Source of the DNA: an uncultured Dysgonomonas sp.
GTDB taxonomy: Bacteria > Bacteroidota > Bacteroidia > Bacteroidales > Dysgonomonadaceae
DNA: 37,231 bases
Assembly: GCA_937875275.1 (NCBI GenBank)
Contig: CALNCC010000159.1
Location: forward strand, 1 to 37,231
Reading direction: 5' to 3'
Shown here: positions 15,370 through 25,278 of the stretch, piece by piece
How the letters are laid out: every line of letters begins with the position of its first letter
Numbering within the stretch: position 1 is the stretch's first letter
Position numbers and translations under genes: made by a program
The notes under the pieces: generated by a model
Told to the model about the DNA's origin: nothing
What the model saw: only the letters and a program-made list of their open reading frames with translations
The model's database searches: none

Positions 15370-17036
15370 GGCAATGTTCCCGATTGTTTCAACATTTCCT
15401 TAGCGTTAGCTATCGCAGCATCAGTCAGATGAGTACCGCTTAGCATGCGAGCAGTTTCTTCTATGCGTTCCTGCTCACTCAGTTCTCGCAGATTGGTTAC
15501 AGTAGTGTCCGCTTCGTCAGTCTTGTATACAAAATAGTGCGTTGCCCCCTTAGCTGCAATCTGCGGCAAGTGAGTAATAGCAATGACCTGCATCGTTCGC
15601 CCAAACTCTTGCATAATCTGTCCCATTCTGTCAGCAACTTCGCCCGATACACCGGTGTCAATTTCGTCAAAAATGATAGATGGTAACGCCGTAGCTCCGG
15701 CGATCAGCGATTTCAGGCATAGCATAAGACGGGATATTTCTCCGCCTGAGGCAATCTCAGACACGGGTTGCAGCGTGGCGTTCTTGTTTGCTGAGAACAA
15801 AAATGTAATATTGTCAGCTCCGGAAATATCAGGCTCGCCCTTCGGAGTGATCCGACATTCGAATCGAACATTTGGCATACCTAAGGTTACGACTTTATCT
15901 ACAAGATCCGTTTCTAATTTACCTTTCGCAGAAATGCGTTTCTTGCTTATCTCTGCCGCTTTCAACGAAACTTCTTTTGCTTTCAGGGTTAGTATTTTCT
16001 CTAACTCTTCTATTTTGTCGTCAGACGAACTGATATATTCCAGTTTCTTAGCATACTCGTCTTTCAGTTGCAATAGTTCAGAAACACTTCGTTTGTTGTG
16101 TTTCTTCAATAACGTGTATATTGTATCTAATTTGGTCTCAATTTGGTTCAGTCGTTCGGGGCTAAATTCTACATCTTCCGACATTCGTTCCACCTCTCGG
16201 CTCAAATCCTGCATATCTACATAGGCGGAATTGATGCGCTCGCTTATCTCTTCGGATGGTTTGAATATGTCGGACAAACTGTGCGAACTACCCAAAGCTT
16301 CCTTCAAGGATGTAACAATGCCCCCGTCGTCATCAGAGAGCAACGTGTGGATTTTGAATAATGCGGATTTGATATCCTCAGTGTGATTCAACGCATCCAA
16401 TTCTTCTTCCAATTCTTCTTGTTCTCCATCTCGCAGGTTCGCTTCTTTCAGAGTGTCGTATTGAAAACGAACATACTCCTCTTCTTCTTTTTCACGTTGG
16501 GCTGTTTCTCTGAGGTCGTGAAGTTCTCGCTCCGTATATTTATATTCTCCGAATATGTTTCGATAGCTTTTGAGAGATTCTTGATTCCCTGCCAAGAGGT
16601 CTACAATATTTAATTGGAAACTTTTATCACTCAATAACAAATTCTGATGCTGAGAATGGATGTCGATAAGTTGACTGCCCAACTCTTTGAGATCGTTCAG
16701 GGTTACGGGTGTATCGTTGATGAATGCTCTCGATTTGCCGGATGCGAGCAACTCGCGGCGAAGGATGCAATTGACTTCATAGTCAATCTCATGATCGGAG
16801 AAAAAACGTTGCAGACTGTATCCTTCGATATCAAATACACCTTCAATTATACATTTGCTTTCTCCTTGTTTTATTGATTTGGCATCGGCACGTTGTCCTA
16901 AGATGAGAGACAATGCTCCCAGCAAGATAGATTTACCTGCGCCGGTTTCTCCCGTTATAACGGAGAATCCTGTAAAGAAGTCTATCTCAAGACTATCTAT
17001 CAGGGCGTAATTTTTTATATACAGTGATTTAAGCAT
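15366..17036 (-). CDS. recN: DNA repair protein RecN
   Basis: This 556-residue SMC-like ATPase acts in double-strand break repair. The Walker A motif GETGAGKS is at residues 29-36, a long coiled-coil middle region follows (about 150-370, rich in Glu and Lys), and the C-terminal half carries the ABC signature ASGGEISRLMLCLKSL and Walker B SIIFDEIDTGVSGEVADRMG. The sequence is of usual RecN length and appears intact. It lies 17 bases downstream of a metallophosphoesterase gene and overlaps the next gene by four bases, so it is in the middle of an operon. No SOS-type operator is recognisable upstream, in contrast to the LexA-regulated recN of E. coli. Confidence 0.94.
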   Translation of the reverse strand: MLKSLYIKNYALIDSLEIDFFTGFSVITGETGAGKSILLGALSLILGQRADAKSIKQGESKCIIEGVFDIEGYSLQRFFSDHEIDYEVNCILRRELLASGKSRAFINDTPVTLNDLKELGSQLIDIHSQHQNLLLSDKSFQLNIVDLLAGNQESLKSYRNIFGEYKYTERELHDLRETAQREKEEEEYVRFQYDTLKEANLRDGEQEELEEELDALNHTEDIKSALFKIHTLLSDDDGGIVTSLKEALGSSHSLSDIFKPSEEISERINSAYVDMQDLSREVERMSEDVEFSPERLNQIETKLDTIYTLLKKHNKRSVSELLQLKDEYAKKLEYISSSDDKIEELEKILTLKAKEVSLKAAEISKKRISAKGKLETDLVDKVVTLGMPNVRFECRITPKGEPDISGADNITFLFSANKNATLQPVSEIASGGEISRLMLCLKSLIAGATALPSIIFDEIDTGVSGEVADRMGQIMQEFGRTMQVIAITHLPQIAAKGATHYFVYKTDEADTTVTNLRELSEQERIEETARMLSGTHLTDAAIANAKEMLKQSGTLP

Positions 17037-17053
17037 AGCCTAAAAGTACAAAA

Positions 17054-18184
17054 TCATTCTGAAAAATGGATATTAAGCATTAAAATTTCTGTCAGAGTTC
17101 CGATTCGGCACAAAGGTCCTGATGTGCCTATGCCTGAACTGACATATATATGAGTGTTTCCTTTCTTTTTATATCCGTAACCTACTTCGAAAACCATGTT
17201 GATATACAGATTGTATGGGAAAATCTGCCCATTGTGCGTGTGCCCATACAGCGCAATATCGGCTCCGGCATCGACATCCTCGTGCAGATCGTGGGGCTGA
17301 TGGTTCAATAAGATTATGGGTTTGCTCTTATCTAAATCTTTCGTGATTGAGCTGATAGGTTCACGATACTCGTTCTTCTTGTCGTCTCGCCCTACGATGT
17401 AGAAAGCATTGTTGACCAAGAGGGCTGAATCTCGCAGATAAGTGATGTTTGAGAATTGTTGCAACCATACCATTTTTTCTTTGTCATCTGCCATGTATTC
17501 GTGATTGCCATTAATCATATACACTCCATAAGGAGCCTTCAACATGGCGAGATCTTCATCCATTCGCTGTTCGACAACCGTCCCGAGATGGTAATCAATA
17601 ACGTCGCCAACTATCAATATCATATCTGGCTGTTGCTCCATTATTTTGTCTACATAGGTCTTCAATGTAGCTTTGTCAACAAAAATACCTAAGTGAAAAT
17701 CAGACACGACGGCTACACGCATATCCTTGATGTGCCCCGCTCTTTTGTTGATATGTATCTCCTGTTCGGTAATAGTAATCTGACGAAATGAGTAATAACC
17801 ATATCCAAACAAAATGCCGGCTATAGCTAATAAAAGAATGAAATATAGGACTCTTATTTTTTTTGAATCGAGGTTTATTTTGTCCGACAGTATATGGTAT
17901 TTCTTATTTGCAAAAGAGAATATGTCGTATGCGAATAGGGCAATAGCCATTCCCATCATCAATAGCGACCAAGCCATGCCTGTCAGTGCAATAGGGCGTA
18001 TTGTTGCCTGTGGCAGGCTGTCGTACCCGAAGAAGGCAGTGAGGTAAATGATAAGTTGACCGACGAATACCGAAGTGTAAGTTATACACACTACCTTGTT
18101 GGCAGGGAGGAGTTGCCATCCTCTCCGAAAAACATATGGAGCTAAGACGATTTGAAAAATGATTGACTTTAAAAGAATTACCAT
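17054..18184 (-). CDS. Membrane-anchored metallophosphoesterase, copy A
   Basis: This 376-residue protein has about four N-terminal hydrophobic helices (to residue 135) and a C-terminal calcineurin-like phosphoesterase domain. Metal-binding motifs in order are SDFHLG, GDVID, GNHEY, NHQPH and GHTHNGQIFP. I chose ATG 18184, two bases after the stop of the copy-B gene; the frame stays open to 18532 but that extension lies wholly inside the copy-B gene. Related membrane phosphoesterases (YkuE/YaeI-like) act on lipid-linked phosphates, including UDP-2,3-diacylglucosamine in the LpxG/LpxI-type role, but the substrate is unknown here. It is clearly a paralogue of the gene immediately upstream and is the same length. 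Confidence 0.87.
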   Translation of the reverse strand: MVILLKSIIFQIVLAPYVFRRGWQLLPANKVVCITYTSVFVGQLIIYLTAFFGYDSLPQATIRPIALTGMAWSLLMMGMAIALFAYDIFSFANKKYHILSDKINLDSKKIRVLYFILLLAIAGILFGYGYYSFRQITITEQEIHINKRAGHIKDMRVAVVSDFHLGIFVDKATLKTYVDKIMEQQPDMILIVGDVIDYHLGTVVEQRMDEDLAMLKAPYGVYMINGNHEYMADDKEKMVWLQQFSNITYLRDSALLVNNAFYIVGRDDKKNEYREPISSITKDLDKSKPIILLNHQPHDLHEDVDAGADIALYGHTHNGQIFPYNLYINMVFEVGYGYKKKGNTHIYVSSGIGTSGPLCRIGTLTEILMLNIHFSE

Positions 18185-18186
18185 CT

Positions 18187-19317
18187 TTACTTCTTCGAGA
18201 CGTCTATTACATAATATTCTGATTGTGTGCCTATCCGAAATTTTCCACCCCAGATTCCAATGCCGGAACTGACAACGACATCGGTCTGTTTCACCTTTTT
18301 GTGTCCATGATCCAGTTTGTATAATTGTTTTGTAACCATCGATAGCGGCCACACTTGCCCTTGGTGGGTATGTCCTGCAACGACAAGATCTATATCGTAC
18401 TGTGCCGGCTCTTCGATGTTGTGTGGTTGATGGTCGAGCAATATTGTGTACACCGAATCGCTGAGCGATGCTGTTAGCGATTGCAGCGATTTTCGTTTCA
18501 TATTGAAGTAGTCGTCCCTGCCTATTATGCACAAGGTGCTGTCTATCATTATATGTGAGTCTTTTAGTACTGTGATTCCTGTCTTGCTCAGAAAATCGAG
18601 ACTCTTGTCTATGCCGCTCATGTACTCATGATTTCCTAAACAAGCATACACTCCAAGAGGAGCTTCGAACTTGCTGAAAGATTCGTAAAACTTGTTGTCA
18701 TTCAGTGGACGCACGCTATTGTCTATAATATCTCCCGCAATAACGATTACGGCAGGTTTTTCTTTGTTGATGGTGGCGATCCAACCCTCAAATTCATCCT
18801 TGTCGATACCATAACCCAAGTGCAAGTCGCTGATAGCTATAATTCTTATTGATTCTCTGTTGCCTATATTCTTTTCGGTATGTATAGGAACTTCCATCCT
18901 CACTTTCCATTGATATTTGAGATATCCGCAGATCATAAGCAGGGCTATAAATCCGACAACAAATATCAAACCGATCCAGTTGTCTTTCGTGTATCTGGTC
19001 AGCGCATCGGATGGCATAAAGTGAAGCACCTTGTTTGATAATCCGATGAGGTCGTTTACCGCAAAAATAATAACAAAATAAAGGAGAGTAAACAGCCACG
19101 ATGCCCCGATAGCAAAAAATGCTCTGGATACCTTTATCGGCATCGCATCGCATGCGAACACAAAGATAAAGAGAGATAATACTGCAACAGAAGCAAAGAC
19201 GATAAGTGCCGCATAGCTGAATGGATTTGGCGGAATCATTATCCATAAACGCCAAAAAACGTAAAGATTCCCTGCCAGATATAGCAATATGACAGATATG
19301 ATCGTGATAAATCCCAT
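18187..19317 (-). CDS. Membrane-anchored metallophosphoesterase, copy B
   Basis: This is a 376-residue paralogue of the gene just downstream. Four hydrophobic segments at about residues 5-25, 33-55, 65-90 and 110-135 precede the phosphoesterase domain. Metal ligands are in SDLHLG, GDIID, GNHEY, DHQPH and GHTHQGQVWP. The C-terminal VVVSSGIGIWGGKFRIGTQSE closely parallels VSSGIGTSGPLCRIGTLTE in copy A. The order and spacing of motifs are the same while the overall sequence has diverged, which points to an old tandem duplication. Both are likely in the inner membrane with the catalytic domain on one side. A -7 promoter box lies at 19343-19350, giving a short 5' leader of about 20 bases. Confidence 0.88.
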   Translation of the reverse strand: MGFITIISVILLYLAGNLYVFWRLWIMIPPNPFSYAALIVFASVAVLSLFIFVFACDAMPIKVSRAFFAIGASWLFTLLYFVIIFAVNDLIGLSNKVLHFMPSDALTRYTKDNWIGLIFVVGFIALLMICGYLKYQWKVRMEVPIHTEKNIGNRESIRIIAISDLHLGYGIDKDEFEGWIATINKEKPAVIVIAGDIIDNSVRPLNDNKFYESFSKFEAPLGVYACLGNHEYMSGIDKSLDFLSKTGITVLKDSHIMIDSTLCIIGRDDYFNMKRKSLQSLTASLSDSVYTILLDHQPHNIEEPAQYDIDLVVAGHTHQGQVWPLSMVTKQLYKLDHGHKKVKQTDVVVSSGIGIWGGKFRIGTQSEYYVIDVSKK

Positions 19318-19342
19318 ATATAGTTTTATTTTGATTAAAAGA

Positions 19343-19350
19343 CAAAGATA
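19343..19350 (-). promoter_or_regulatory. -7 box upstream of metallophosphoesterase copy B
   Basis: Minus-strand TATCTTTG is a full match to TAnnTTTG, about 25 bases before the ATG. No TTTG is found at -33. If real, transcription starts near 19338 and covers copy B, copy A, recN and the aminotransferase. Confidence 0.5.
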
Positions 19351-19434
19351 TAGCTATGATGCAGAACTATAATATTATAATTCATAAAAAGGCTAAATTC
19401 TAAATCTTATTTCTTAGACATTGCTGCGCCGGCT

Positions 19435-21045
19435 CTATTTATCCTCTTGTGGAGCAGTGAGCAGCGAGTTATACAACTGTGTGTCTTGTATTATTTCTAC
19501 GGCTTTTTGGTAAGTCTCGTTTTCGCTATTCATTATTCTCAACAGAGTTTCGTTATTGAAGAGATCTCTGCCCATAAGAGCTTTCATCTGGAGCTTCAGT
19601 AGTGGCAGCGACTTGTTGTATTGATCTTCGTCAAATTCAATTTTCTCTTTATCGGCAGCCTGTTTCACTTTATCTAAAATTTCGTCTGAGATCGTGAAGT
19701 CTTTGATGAAAGATGCAGCGTCAGGGTATTTTTCCACATATTGCTTGCGGTGGATGTCCACTTCGTTCAGCACGGTTTGATTTACAATTCCGGCATATAC
19801 CAGTTTACTCATGTAATTGCTGTGGTATGTGGTGTCCATCGGAACAAACTGGTCGGGCATGATGCCTCCTCCACCGTATACAGTGCGTTTGTTTACAAGA
19901 GTTTTATACTTGAGCGAATCGGACAGATGTATGCTGTCGGCGCTCATCATTTCTCCTTTGTTGTATCTGTCTAATATGTCTAATTGATATGCCTCTGAGT
20001 CGCCATATTTATACGGTTTTTGAATAGATCTACCCGAAGGTGTATAATATCGGGCTACGGTAAGGCGTATTGCCGATCCGTCGGGCAATTCTCTTTGTTG
20101 TTGAACGAGTCCTTTGGCAAAGCTGCGTCGTCCGACGATGACCCCTCTGTCCCAATCTTGTATGGCTCCGGCTACAATCTCACTCGCCGAGGCCGAACGT
20201 TCGTTTATCATTATCACCAGCTTGGTGTCGTTGAGTGTCCCTTTACCAAAAGCATCTGCCGTAAGACGTGGCTGGTGTTTGCCCTCGGTGTATACAATCA
20301 ATTGTCTCTGCTTAAGAAATTCGTTTACGATGTATATGGCAGATTCCATATATCCTCCGCCATTACTCTCAAGGTCGAGGATAAGGCGTTTCATTCCTTT
20401 ATCCTGCAATTTTTTGCAGGCATCTTTAAATTCTTTGAAGGTTGTTGCTCCAAAGCGGCTGAGTTGGATATATCCAATGCTGTCGTTTACCATGTAGGCA
20501 GCTTCAAGAGAATAAATAGGAATTTTGTCGCGGATGATTTTAAAGTCAATCAGGTTGGGGTTGTTTCTTCTCAATACTTTGATGCGTACCTCAGTGCCTT
20601 TTTTCCCTCTCAGTAAAGACATTATTTCGGTGGTTGGCTTGTTGCGTCCGGCGATGATGGAGTCGTTTACAGCAATGATGCGGTCGCCGGGTTGTAGTCC
20701 TACTCTTTCGGACGGCCCTCCGGAGATAGTTTCTATTACAAACAGCGTGTCGCGCATGATGTTGAACGAAATACCGATCCCTTCAAAATTTCCGTCGAGA
20801 GGCTCGTTCATTCGTTGCAACTCATCCGTTGATATGTATGAAGAATGGGGGTCGAGCTTTTCTAATGCGGCTTTGATAACATCTTCGCTGAGCTTTTTGG
20901 TGTCAACCGAGTCTACATAACTATTCTCGATGATCGCCATTGTGATGGCAACCTTTTCCACATCTTTACTTATCGTTAAATTCTGAGCTTGAGATACACC
21001 GGCACATATGATGCCTGCTATAAATATTACAAGAGTTTTTTTCAT
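19435..21045 (-). CDS. S41 carboxy-terminal processing protease (CtpA-like)
   Basis: This 536-residue exported serine protease begins with a Sec signal peptide (MKKTLVIFIAGIICAGVSQA, cut near residue 20). A PDZ domain covers about 85-165 (GPSERVGLQPGDRIIAVNDS). The S41 catalytic domain has Ser286 in NERSASASEIVAG and Lys311 in RRSFAKGLVQ, spaced 25 apart as in tail-specific proteases, a Ser/Lys dyad. A C-terminal extension of about 150 residues is found on Bacteroidetes members. It acts in the periplasm and cleaves non-polar C-termini. The gene is 97 bases downstream of coaD. I saw no consensus -7 box between them. Confidence 0.92.
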   Translation of the reverse strand: MKKTLVIFIAGIICAGVSQAQNLTISKDVEKVAITMAIIENSYVDSVDTKKLSEDVIKAALEKLDPHSSYISTDELQRMNEPLDGNFEGIGISFNIMRDTLFVIETISGGPSERVGLQPGDRIIAVNDSIIAGRNKPTTEIMSLLRGKKGTEVRIKVLRRNNPNLIDFKIIRDKIPIYSLEAAYMVNDSIGYIQLSRFGATTFKEFKDACKKLQDKGMKRLILDLESNGGGYMESAIYIVNEFLKQRQLIVYTEGKHQPRLTADAFGKGTLNDTKLVIMINERSASASEIVAGAIQDWDRGVIVGRRSFAKGLVQQQRELPDGSAIRLTVARYYTPSGRSIQKPYKYGDSEAYQLDILDRYNKGEMMSADSIHLSDSLKYKTLVNKRTVYGGGGIMPDQFVPMDTTYHSNYMSKLVYAGIVNQTVLNEVDIHRKQYVEKYPDAASFIKDFTISDEILDKVKQAADKEKIEFDEDQYNKSLPLLKLQMKALMGRDLFNNETLLRIMNSENETYQKAVEIIQDTQLYNSLLTAPQEDK

Positions 21046-21142
21046 GTCTATTCTTTTTGCTTCCTTTCAGTTTTATATAAGATTCATCTACCTTTTTCAC
21101 AATTCTATATAAAACACAGAATGTTGGCAAAAGTTTCGACCT

Positions 21143-21613
21143 TTATTTTTTTATATATGTTGCAATTTCTTCGGGTACAAACTGAGAAATGTCATGCCCG
21201 AAGCGGATCAGTTCTCTCACGATAGATGAACTGATGTGAGTATATTGAGGTTCTGTAAATAAGATGATTGTTTCGATACCGCTAAGCATACGATTCACGT
21301 CTGCAATATTTTTTTCGTATTCGAAATCGTTTATCGACCTGATGCCCCGAATGATAAAGTCGGCGTCTACTTCTTTTGCAAACTCGATGGTGAGGTTGTC
21401 ATATCCCATAACCGATACGGCGGAGTTATCCTTGTACAGATGTTTTATCATCTGTTGGCGTTCGTCGAAAGGGTAGAGGGTGTTTTTTGAATCGTTTGTG
21501 CCGATAGATATAACGACCTCATCCACAATCAGCAGTGCTCGTGCAATCAATGACGAGTGTCCTATTGTGAATGGGTCAAATGTGCCCGGAAATATGGCTT
21601 TCTTTTTTTTCAT
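21143..21613 (-). CDS. coaD: Phosphopantetheine adenylyltransferase
   Basis: This 156-residue enzyme is of typical CoaD length and makes dephospho-CoA from 4'-phosphopantetheine and ATP, the fourth step of CoA synthesis. The nucleotidyltransferase motif FPGTFDPFTIGH at residues 8-19 fits the (H/T)xGH class, and the second motif ISSSIVREL near residue 126 corresponds to the ISSTxVR motif. RGIRSINDFEYE around 88-99 is also family-typical and interacts with the substrate. A basic MKKKK start precedes the fold. It is 25 bases downstream of recQ and probably co-transcribed. Confidence 0.95.
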   Translation of the reverse strand: MKKKKAIFPGTFDPFTIGHSSLIARALLIVDEVVISIGTNDSKNTLYPFDERQQMIKHLYKDNSAVSVMGYDNLTIEFAKEVDADFIIRGIRSINDFEYEKNIADVNRMLSGIETIILFTEPQYTHISSSIVRELIRFGHDISQFVPEEIATYIKK

Positions 21614-21638
21614 CCTATGATATTTAAGATGGTTGCAA

Positions 21639-23840
21639 TTAGTTGGCCATATCTGATATGAATTTTATTCTGACAAGACGTATTTCATCTTCTGAGTATT
21701 CACCTAATTCGTTGATAGCTTCTTCGAGACTGTCCGACTCGGCTTCGTTGAAATAGGCAAATATGTCTTCGATGTGGTCTTCGTCAATGACTTCCTGTAA
21801 GAAATAATCGATATTTATTTTCGTTCCAGAGAAAACAATTGCTTCTACTTCATCCAGTAGCTCCGAAAATTCTATTCCTTTCGATTCGGCCAAGTCGTCC
21901 AATGCGACTTTACGGTCTATAGCCTGCACTATCGCCACTTTCAATTTCGATTTGTTGGCTACGGTTTTCACGCGAAGGTCTTCGGGACGTTCTATCTCGT
22001 TTTCCTCTACATGTCGCTTGATGATGGATATAAATTCGGCTCCATAGCGTTTTGCCTTACCTGCTCCTACACCGGGTATGTTTTGCAATTCGTCTAATGT
22101 GATGGGGTAGATAGTCGCCATCGCTTCCAAAGACGGATCTTGAAATATGACATAAGGCGGAACCTCCAGCTTTTTTGCCATTTTCTTACGAAGGTCTTTC
22201 ATGATAGAGAATAGCACGGGATCTACTGCCGATCCTCCTCCGCCACCTTTCACTACTACATCTTCGTCGATGTTGTCCATATCGGCGTTGTCGTCATCGT
22301 CATCTTCTACCGATATCTTGAATGATACCGGCTTTTTCAGAAAACTCTTTCCTTTTTTCGTTATCCTCAGTAGACCATAGTTTTCTATGTCCTTGTCAAA
22401 ATAACCTGTAACGATAGCTTGTCTGAAAACTTCGTTCCATGTGTCTTCGTCCGAGTCATCTCCCGAACCGAATATTTCCAGATCCTGATGATTATATGTT
22501 TCTATTTCTGAAGTTTCTTTTCCTCTCAAAACATTGATAACGTACTCTGTTTTGAATTTCTCTTTCAAGCCTGCAACGGCTTCTATAGCTGTCAATAATA
22601 AGTCTTTAGCTTCCACTTGTCTTTTAGGATTTAAACAATTGTCACAATTTCCACAATTCTCTCGATTGAACTCTTCTCCAAAGTAGTGGAGTAGGATTTT
22701 CTTTCTGCAAATGGAGGTTTCGGCATAAGCCGTAGTTTCCAGCAGCAGTTGTTTTCCTATCTCTTGCTCGGCGATAGGTTTTCCTTGCATAAATTTTTCG
22801 AGTTTCAGTAAGTCTTTGCTCGAATAAAAAGCGATACATCGTCCTTCGCCTCCATCTCGTCCTGCGCGTCCTGTTTCCTGATAATATCCCTCAAGGCTTT
22901 TGGGCATATCGTAATGGATAACATAACGTACATCGGGCTTGTCTATTCCCATTCCGAAAGCAATGGTAGCGACAATGACGTCTACATTCTCCATCAGGAA
23001 GGCGTCCTGATTGGTTGATCGTGTAGCGGCATCGAGTCCGGCGTGATAGGCTAAGGCATTTATCTCGTTAGCTTTTAGTATTTCTGCAAATTCTTCAACC
23101 TTCTTGCGGCTTAAACAATAAACTATTCCTGATTTGTGCCCTTGTGATTTTATATACTTGATAATCTCTCTGTCAACATTATTGTTCTTATGGCGAACTT
23201 CGTAATAAAGGTTCTCCCTGTTGAATGATGATTTGAAGACGTTGGCTTCGGTCATCCCCAAGCTTTTCTGAATGTCGAGCTGGACTTTCGGCGTTGCTGT
23301 CGCTGTGAGTGCGATAATGGGATGCTTGCCTATTTCGTTTACAATCGGACGTATGCGTCTGTATTCGGGGCGGAAATCGTGCCCCCATTCCGAGATACAG
23401 TGTGCTTCGTCGACAGCATAGAATGAAACCTCGATTTGCCGCAGAAAGTCGATATTATCTTCTTTAGTCAGTGATTCGGGAGCTACGTACAGCAGCTTGG
23501 TCTTACCGGCTATTATATCGTTCTTCACTTGTTCTATTGCAGACTTGCTGAGCGACGAGTTCAGAAAATGAGCTACGCCGTTGTCTTCGCTAAAGTTGCG
23601 CATGGCATCAACCTGATTTTTCATCAGGGCGATAAGTGGTGATATGATAATTGCCGTACCGTCCATCATCAATGCCGGAAGTTGGTAACATAGAGATTTG
23701 CCACCTCCGGTAGGCATCAATACAAATGTATCTTTGCCATCCAGTACATTCTGGATAATCTCTTCTTGATTATCCTTAAAGGTGTCAAATCCAAAATGCT
23801 TTTTTAATTCGACTGTTAAGATATTTCCCTTATTCGGCAT
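21639..23840 (-). CDS. recQ: ATP-dependent DNA helicase RecQ
   Basis: This 733-residue superfamily 2 helicase has motif I GGGKS at 45-49, the DEAH box at 144-147 followed by CISEWGHDFRPEY, motif VI in YYQETGRAGRDG, and zinc ligands in the region from CRKKILLHYFGEEF to CGNCDNC. An RQC winged-helix region follows, and an HRDC domain lies around residues 555-625 (LDELQNIPGVGAGKAKRYG). An acidic linker (about 505-520) and a C-terminal extension of about 110 residues beyond HRDC make it longer than E. coli RecQ (about 610). It unwinds DNA in recombination and replication repair. The Bacteroides-like order recQ-clpX-clpP is conserved here. Together with coaD it forms a probable two-gene transcript. 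Confidence 0.95.
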   Translation of the reverse strand: MPNKGNILTVELKKHFGFDTFKDNQEEIIQNVLDGKDTFVLMPTGGGKSLCYQLPALMMDGTAIIISPLIALMKNQVDAMRNFSEDNGVAHFLNSSLSKSAIEQVKNDIIAGKTKLLYVAPESLTKEDNIDFLRQIEVSFYAVDEAHCISEWGHDFRPEYRRIRPIVNEIGKHPIIALTATATPKVQLDIQKSLGMTEANVFKSSFNRENLYYEVRHKNNNVDREIIKYIKSQGHKSGIVYCLSRKKVEEFAEILKANEINALAYHAGLDAATRSTNQDAFLMENVDVIVATIAFGMGIDKPDVRYVIHYDMPKSLEGYYQETGRAGRDGGEGRCIAFYSSKDLLKLEKFMQGKPIAEQEIGKQLLLETTAYAETSICRKKILLHYFGEEFNRENCGNCDNCLNPKRQVEAKDLLLTAIEAVAGLKEKFKTEYVINVLRGKETSEIETYNHQDLEIFGSGDDSDEDTWNEVFRQAIVTGYFDKDIENYGLLRITKKGKSFLKKPVSFKISVEDDDDDNADMDNIDEDVVVKGGGGGSAVDPVLFSIMKDLRKKMAKKLEVPPYVIFQDPSLEAMATIYPITLDELQNIPGVGAGKAKRYGAEFISIIKRHVEENEIERPEDLRVKTVANKSKLKVAIVQAIDRKVALDDLAESKGIEFSELLDEVEAIVFSGTKINIDYFLQEVIDEDHIEDIFAYFNEAESDSLEEAINELGEYSEDEIRLVRIKFISDMAN

Positions 23841-24028
23841 GTATACAAAAACAAAATGTTGTTTTTAAGCAAAAAATCATATAGATCCTTGTTCAGGACG
23901 CACAATAGGTTAAAGGAGTTTGATTCCTTTTCGAGTTCTTGATTTCATTCATCTTTTATACGAAGATATAATCTAAAATTATAAATAACAATCGAAAGAA
24001 ACCAAATTTTTGTTATAAAACATGATTT

Positions 24029-25270
24029 TTAACTTGTCAACTTGAGCCGTTCTAATGTAGAACTTTCAAATTGAGCTTTTGCATACTCTTTTGTTATATG
24101 TACACTTTTCGTTTCCGTAGATGGCGTATTATACATTTTATCCATCATAATGCCTTCTACAATAGATCTTAGTCCTCTGGCTCCGAGTTTGTATTCTACT
24201 GCTTTGTCGACAATGTATTCGAGTGAATCTTCGTCGAATGTGAGTTCTACATCATCCATCTTGAATAATTTGATGTATTGCTTTATTATGGAGTTCTTGG
24301 GCTCGGTTAGTATTTGTCTCAATGCATCTCTGTCTAATGGTTTCAGATATGTGAGTACGGGCAGACGTCCAATGATTTCGGGTATAAGTCCGAATGATTT
24401 TAAGTCTTGCGGAGTGATGTATTGCAAGAAGTTGGATTTGTCTATGGCTGTTGTGCTCATAGAGCTGCTATATCCGACTACTCTGGTGTTGAGACGTTGA
24501 GCGATACGTTTTTCTATACCGTCGAACGCTCCACCGCAAACAAACAGAATGTTTTTGGTATTTACCGGAATCATTTTCTGATCGGGATGCTTGCGTCCGC
24601 CTTGAGGTGGAACATTAACGACAGAGCCTTCGAGCAACTTGAGCAGACCTTGTTGCACTCCCTCGCCGCTTACGTCGCGGGTAATAGACGGATTGTCTCC
24701 TTTGCGCGCAATTTTGTCTATCTCATCTATAAACACAATTCCTTTTTCTGCCGCGTTCACGTCATAATCGGCAGCTTGCAATAATCTTGTCAAGATGCTT
24801 TCGATGTCTTCTCCTACATATCCGGCTTCGGTGAGCACTGTTGCGTCTACTATTGCAAACGGAACTTGTAGTAGTTTGGCTATTGTGCGTGCCATCAGGG
24901 TTTTTCCTGTACCGGTGGACCCAACCATGATGATGTTCGACTTTTCTATTTCTATATCGTCGTCATCAATCTCTTGCATCAGCCTTTTATAGTGATTGTA
25001 TACAGCTACGGACAAGTAGCGTTTTGCGTCATCTTGTCCGATTATGTAGCTGTCTAAATATGTTTTTATCTCTTTTGGAGTAGGAACTTTGGACTTGTCG
25101 ATACTTTGCCCCGAAGCTTTTTTCTTTGCGTCTATGCTGTCTTGCACAATCTGGTATGCCTGTTCGGCACAGCTGTCGCAGATTTCGCCGGACACGCCGG
25201 ATATAAGGAAATTGACTTCTTTACGGTTCCTTCCGCAGAAACTACACGCTTGTTGATCTTTCTTAGCCAT
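24029..25270 (-). CDS. clpX: ClpX ATPase subunit of ClpXP protease
   Basis: This 413-residue AAA+ unfoldase selects and threads substrates into ClpP. The N-terminal zinc domain has Cys9, Cys12, Cys31 and Cys34. Walker A is GSTGTGKT near residue 117, the pore loop is AGYVG, Walker B is VFIDEIDKI, and the sensor 2 region is GARGLRSIVE near 370. RKGDNPSITRDVSGEGVQQ is the other family block. The gene is 8 bases downstream of clpP and they form one operon. The intergenic region of 188 bases before recQ contains only a weak hairpin (AAAGGA/TCCTTT at 23912-23930) with no T-run. Confidence 0.96.
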   Translation of the reverse strand: MAKKDQQACSFCGRNRKEVNFLISGVSGEICDSCAEQAYQIVQDSIDAKKKASGQSIDKSKVPTPKEIKTYLDSYIIGQDDAKRYLSVAVYNHYKRLMQEIDDDDIEIEKSNIIMVGSTGTGKTLMARTIAKLLQVPFAIVDATVLTEAGYVGEDIESILTRLLQAADYDVNAAEKGIVFIDEIDKIARKGDNPSITRDVSGEGVQQGLLKLLEGSVVNVPPQGGRKHPDQKMIPVNTKNILFVCGGAFDGIEKRIAQRLNTRVVGYSSSMSTTAIDKSNFLQYITPQDLKSFGLIPEIIGRLPVLTYLKPLDRDALRQILTEPKNSIIKQYIKLFKMDDVELTFDEDSLEYIVDKAVEYKLGARGLRSIVEGIMMDKMYNTPSTETKSVHITKEYAKAQFESSTLERLKLTS

Positions 25271-25278
25271 TCAAAGAA

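Noticed and set aside
18185..18532. Upstream extension of metallophosphoesterase copy A to 492 residues
   Set aside because: It lies wholly inside the copy-B gene in another frame and encodes no hydrophobic or conserved sequence; the ATG at 18184 is two bases past the copy-B stop.
23912..23930. Hairpin after clpX as terminator
   Set aside because: The stem is only 6 bp and no T-run follows on the minus strand.
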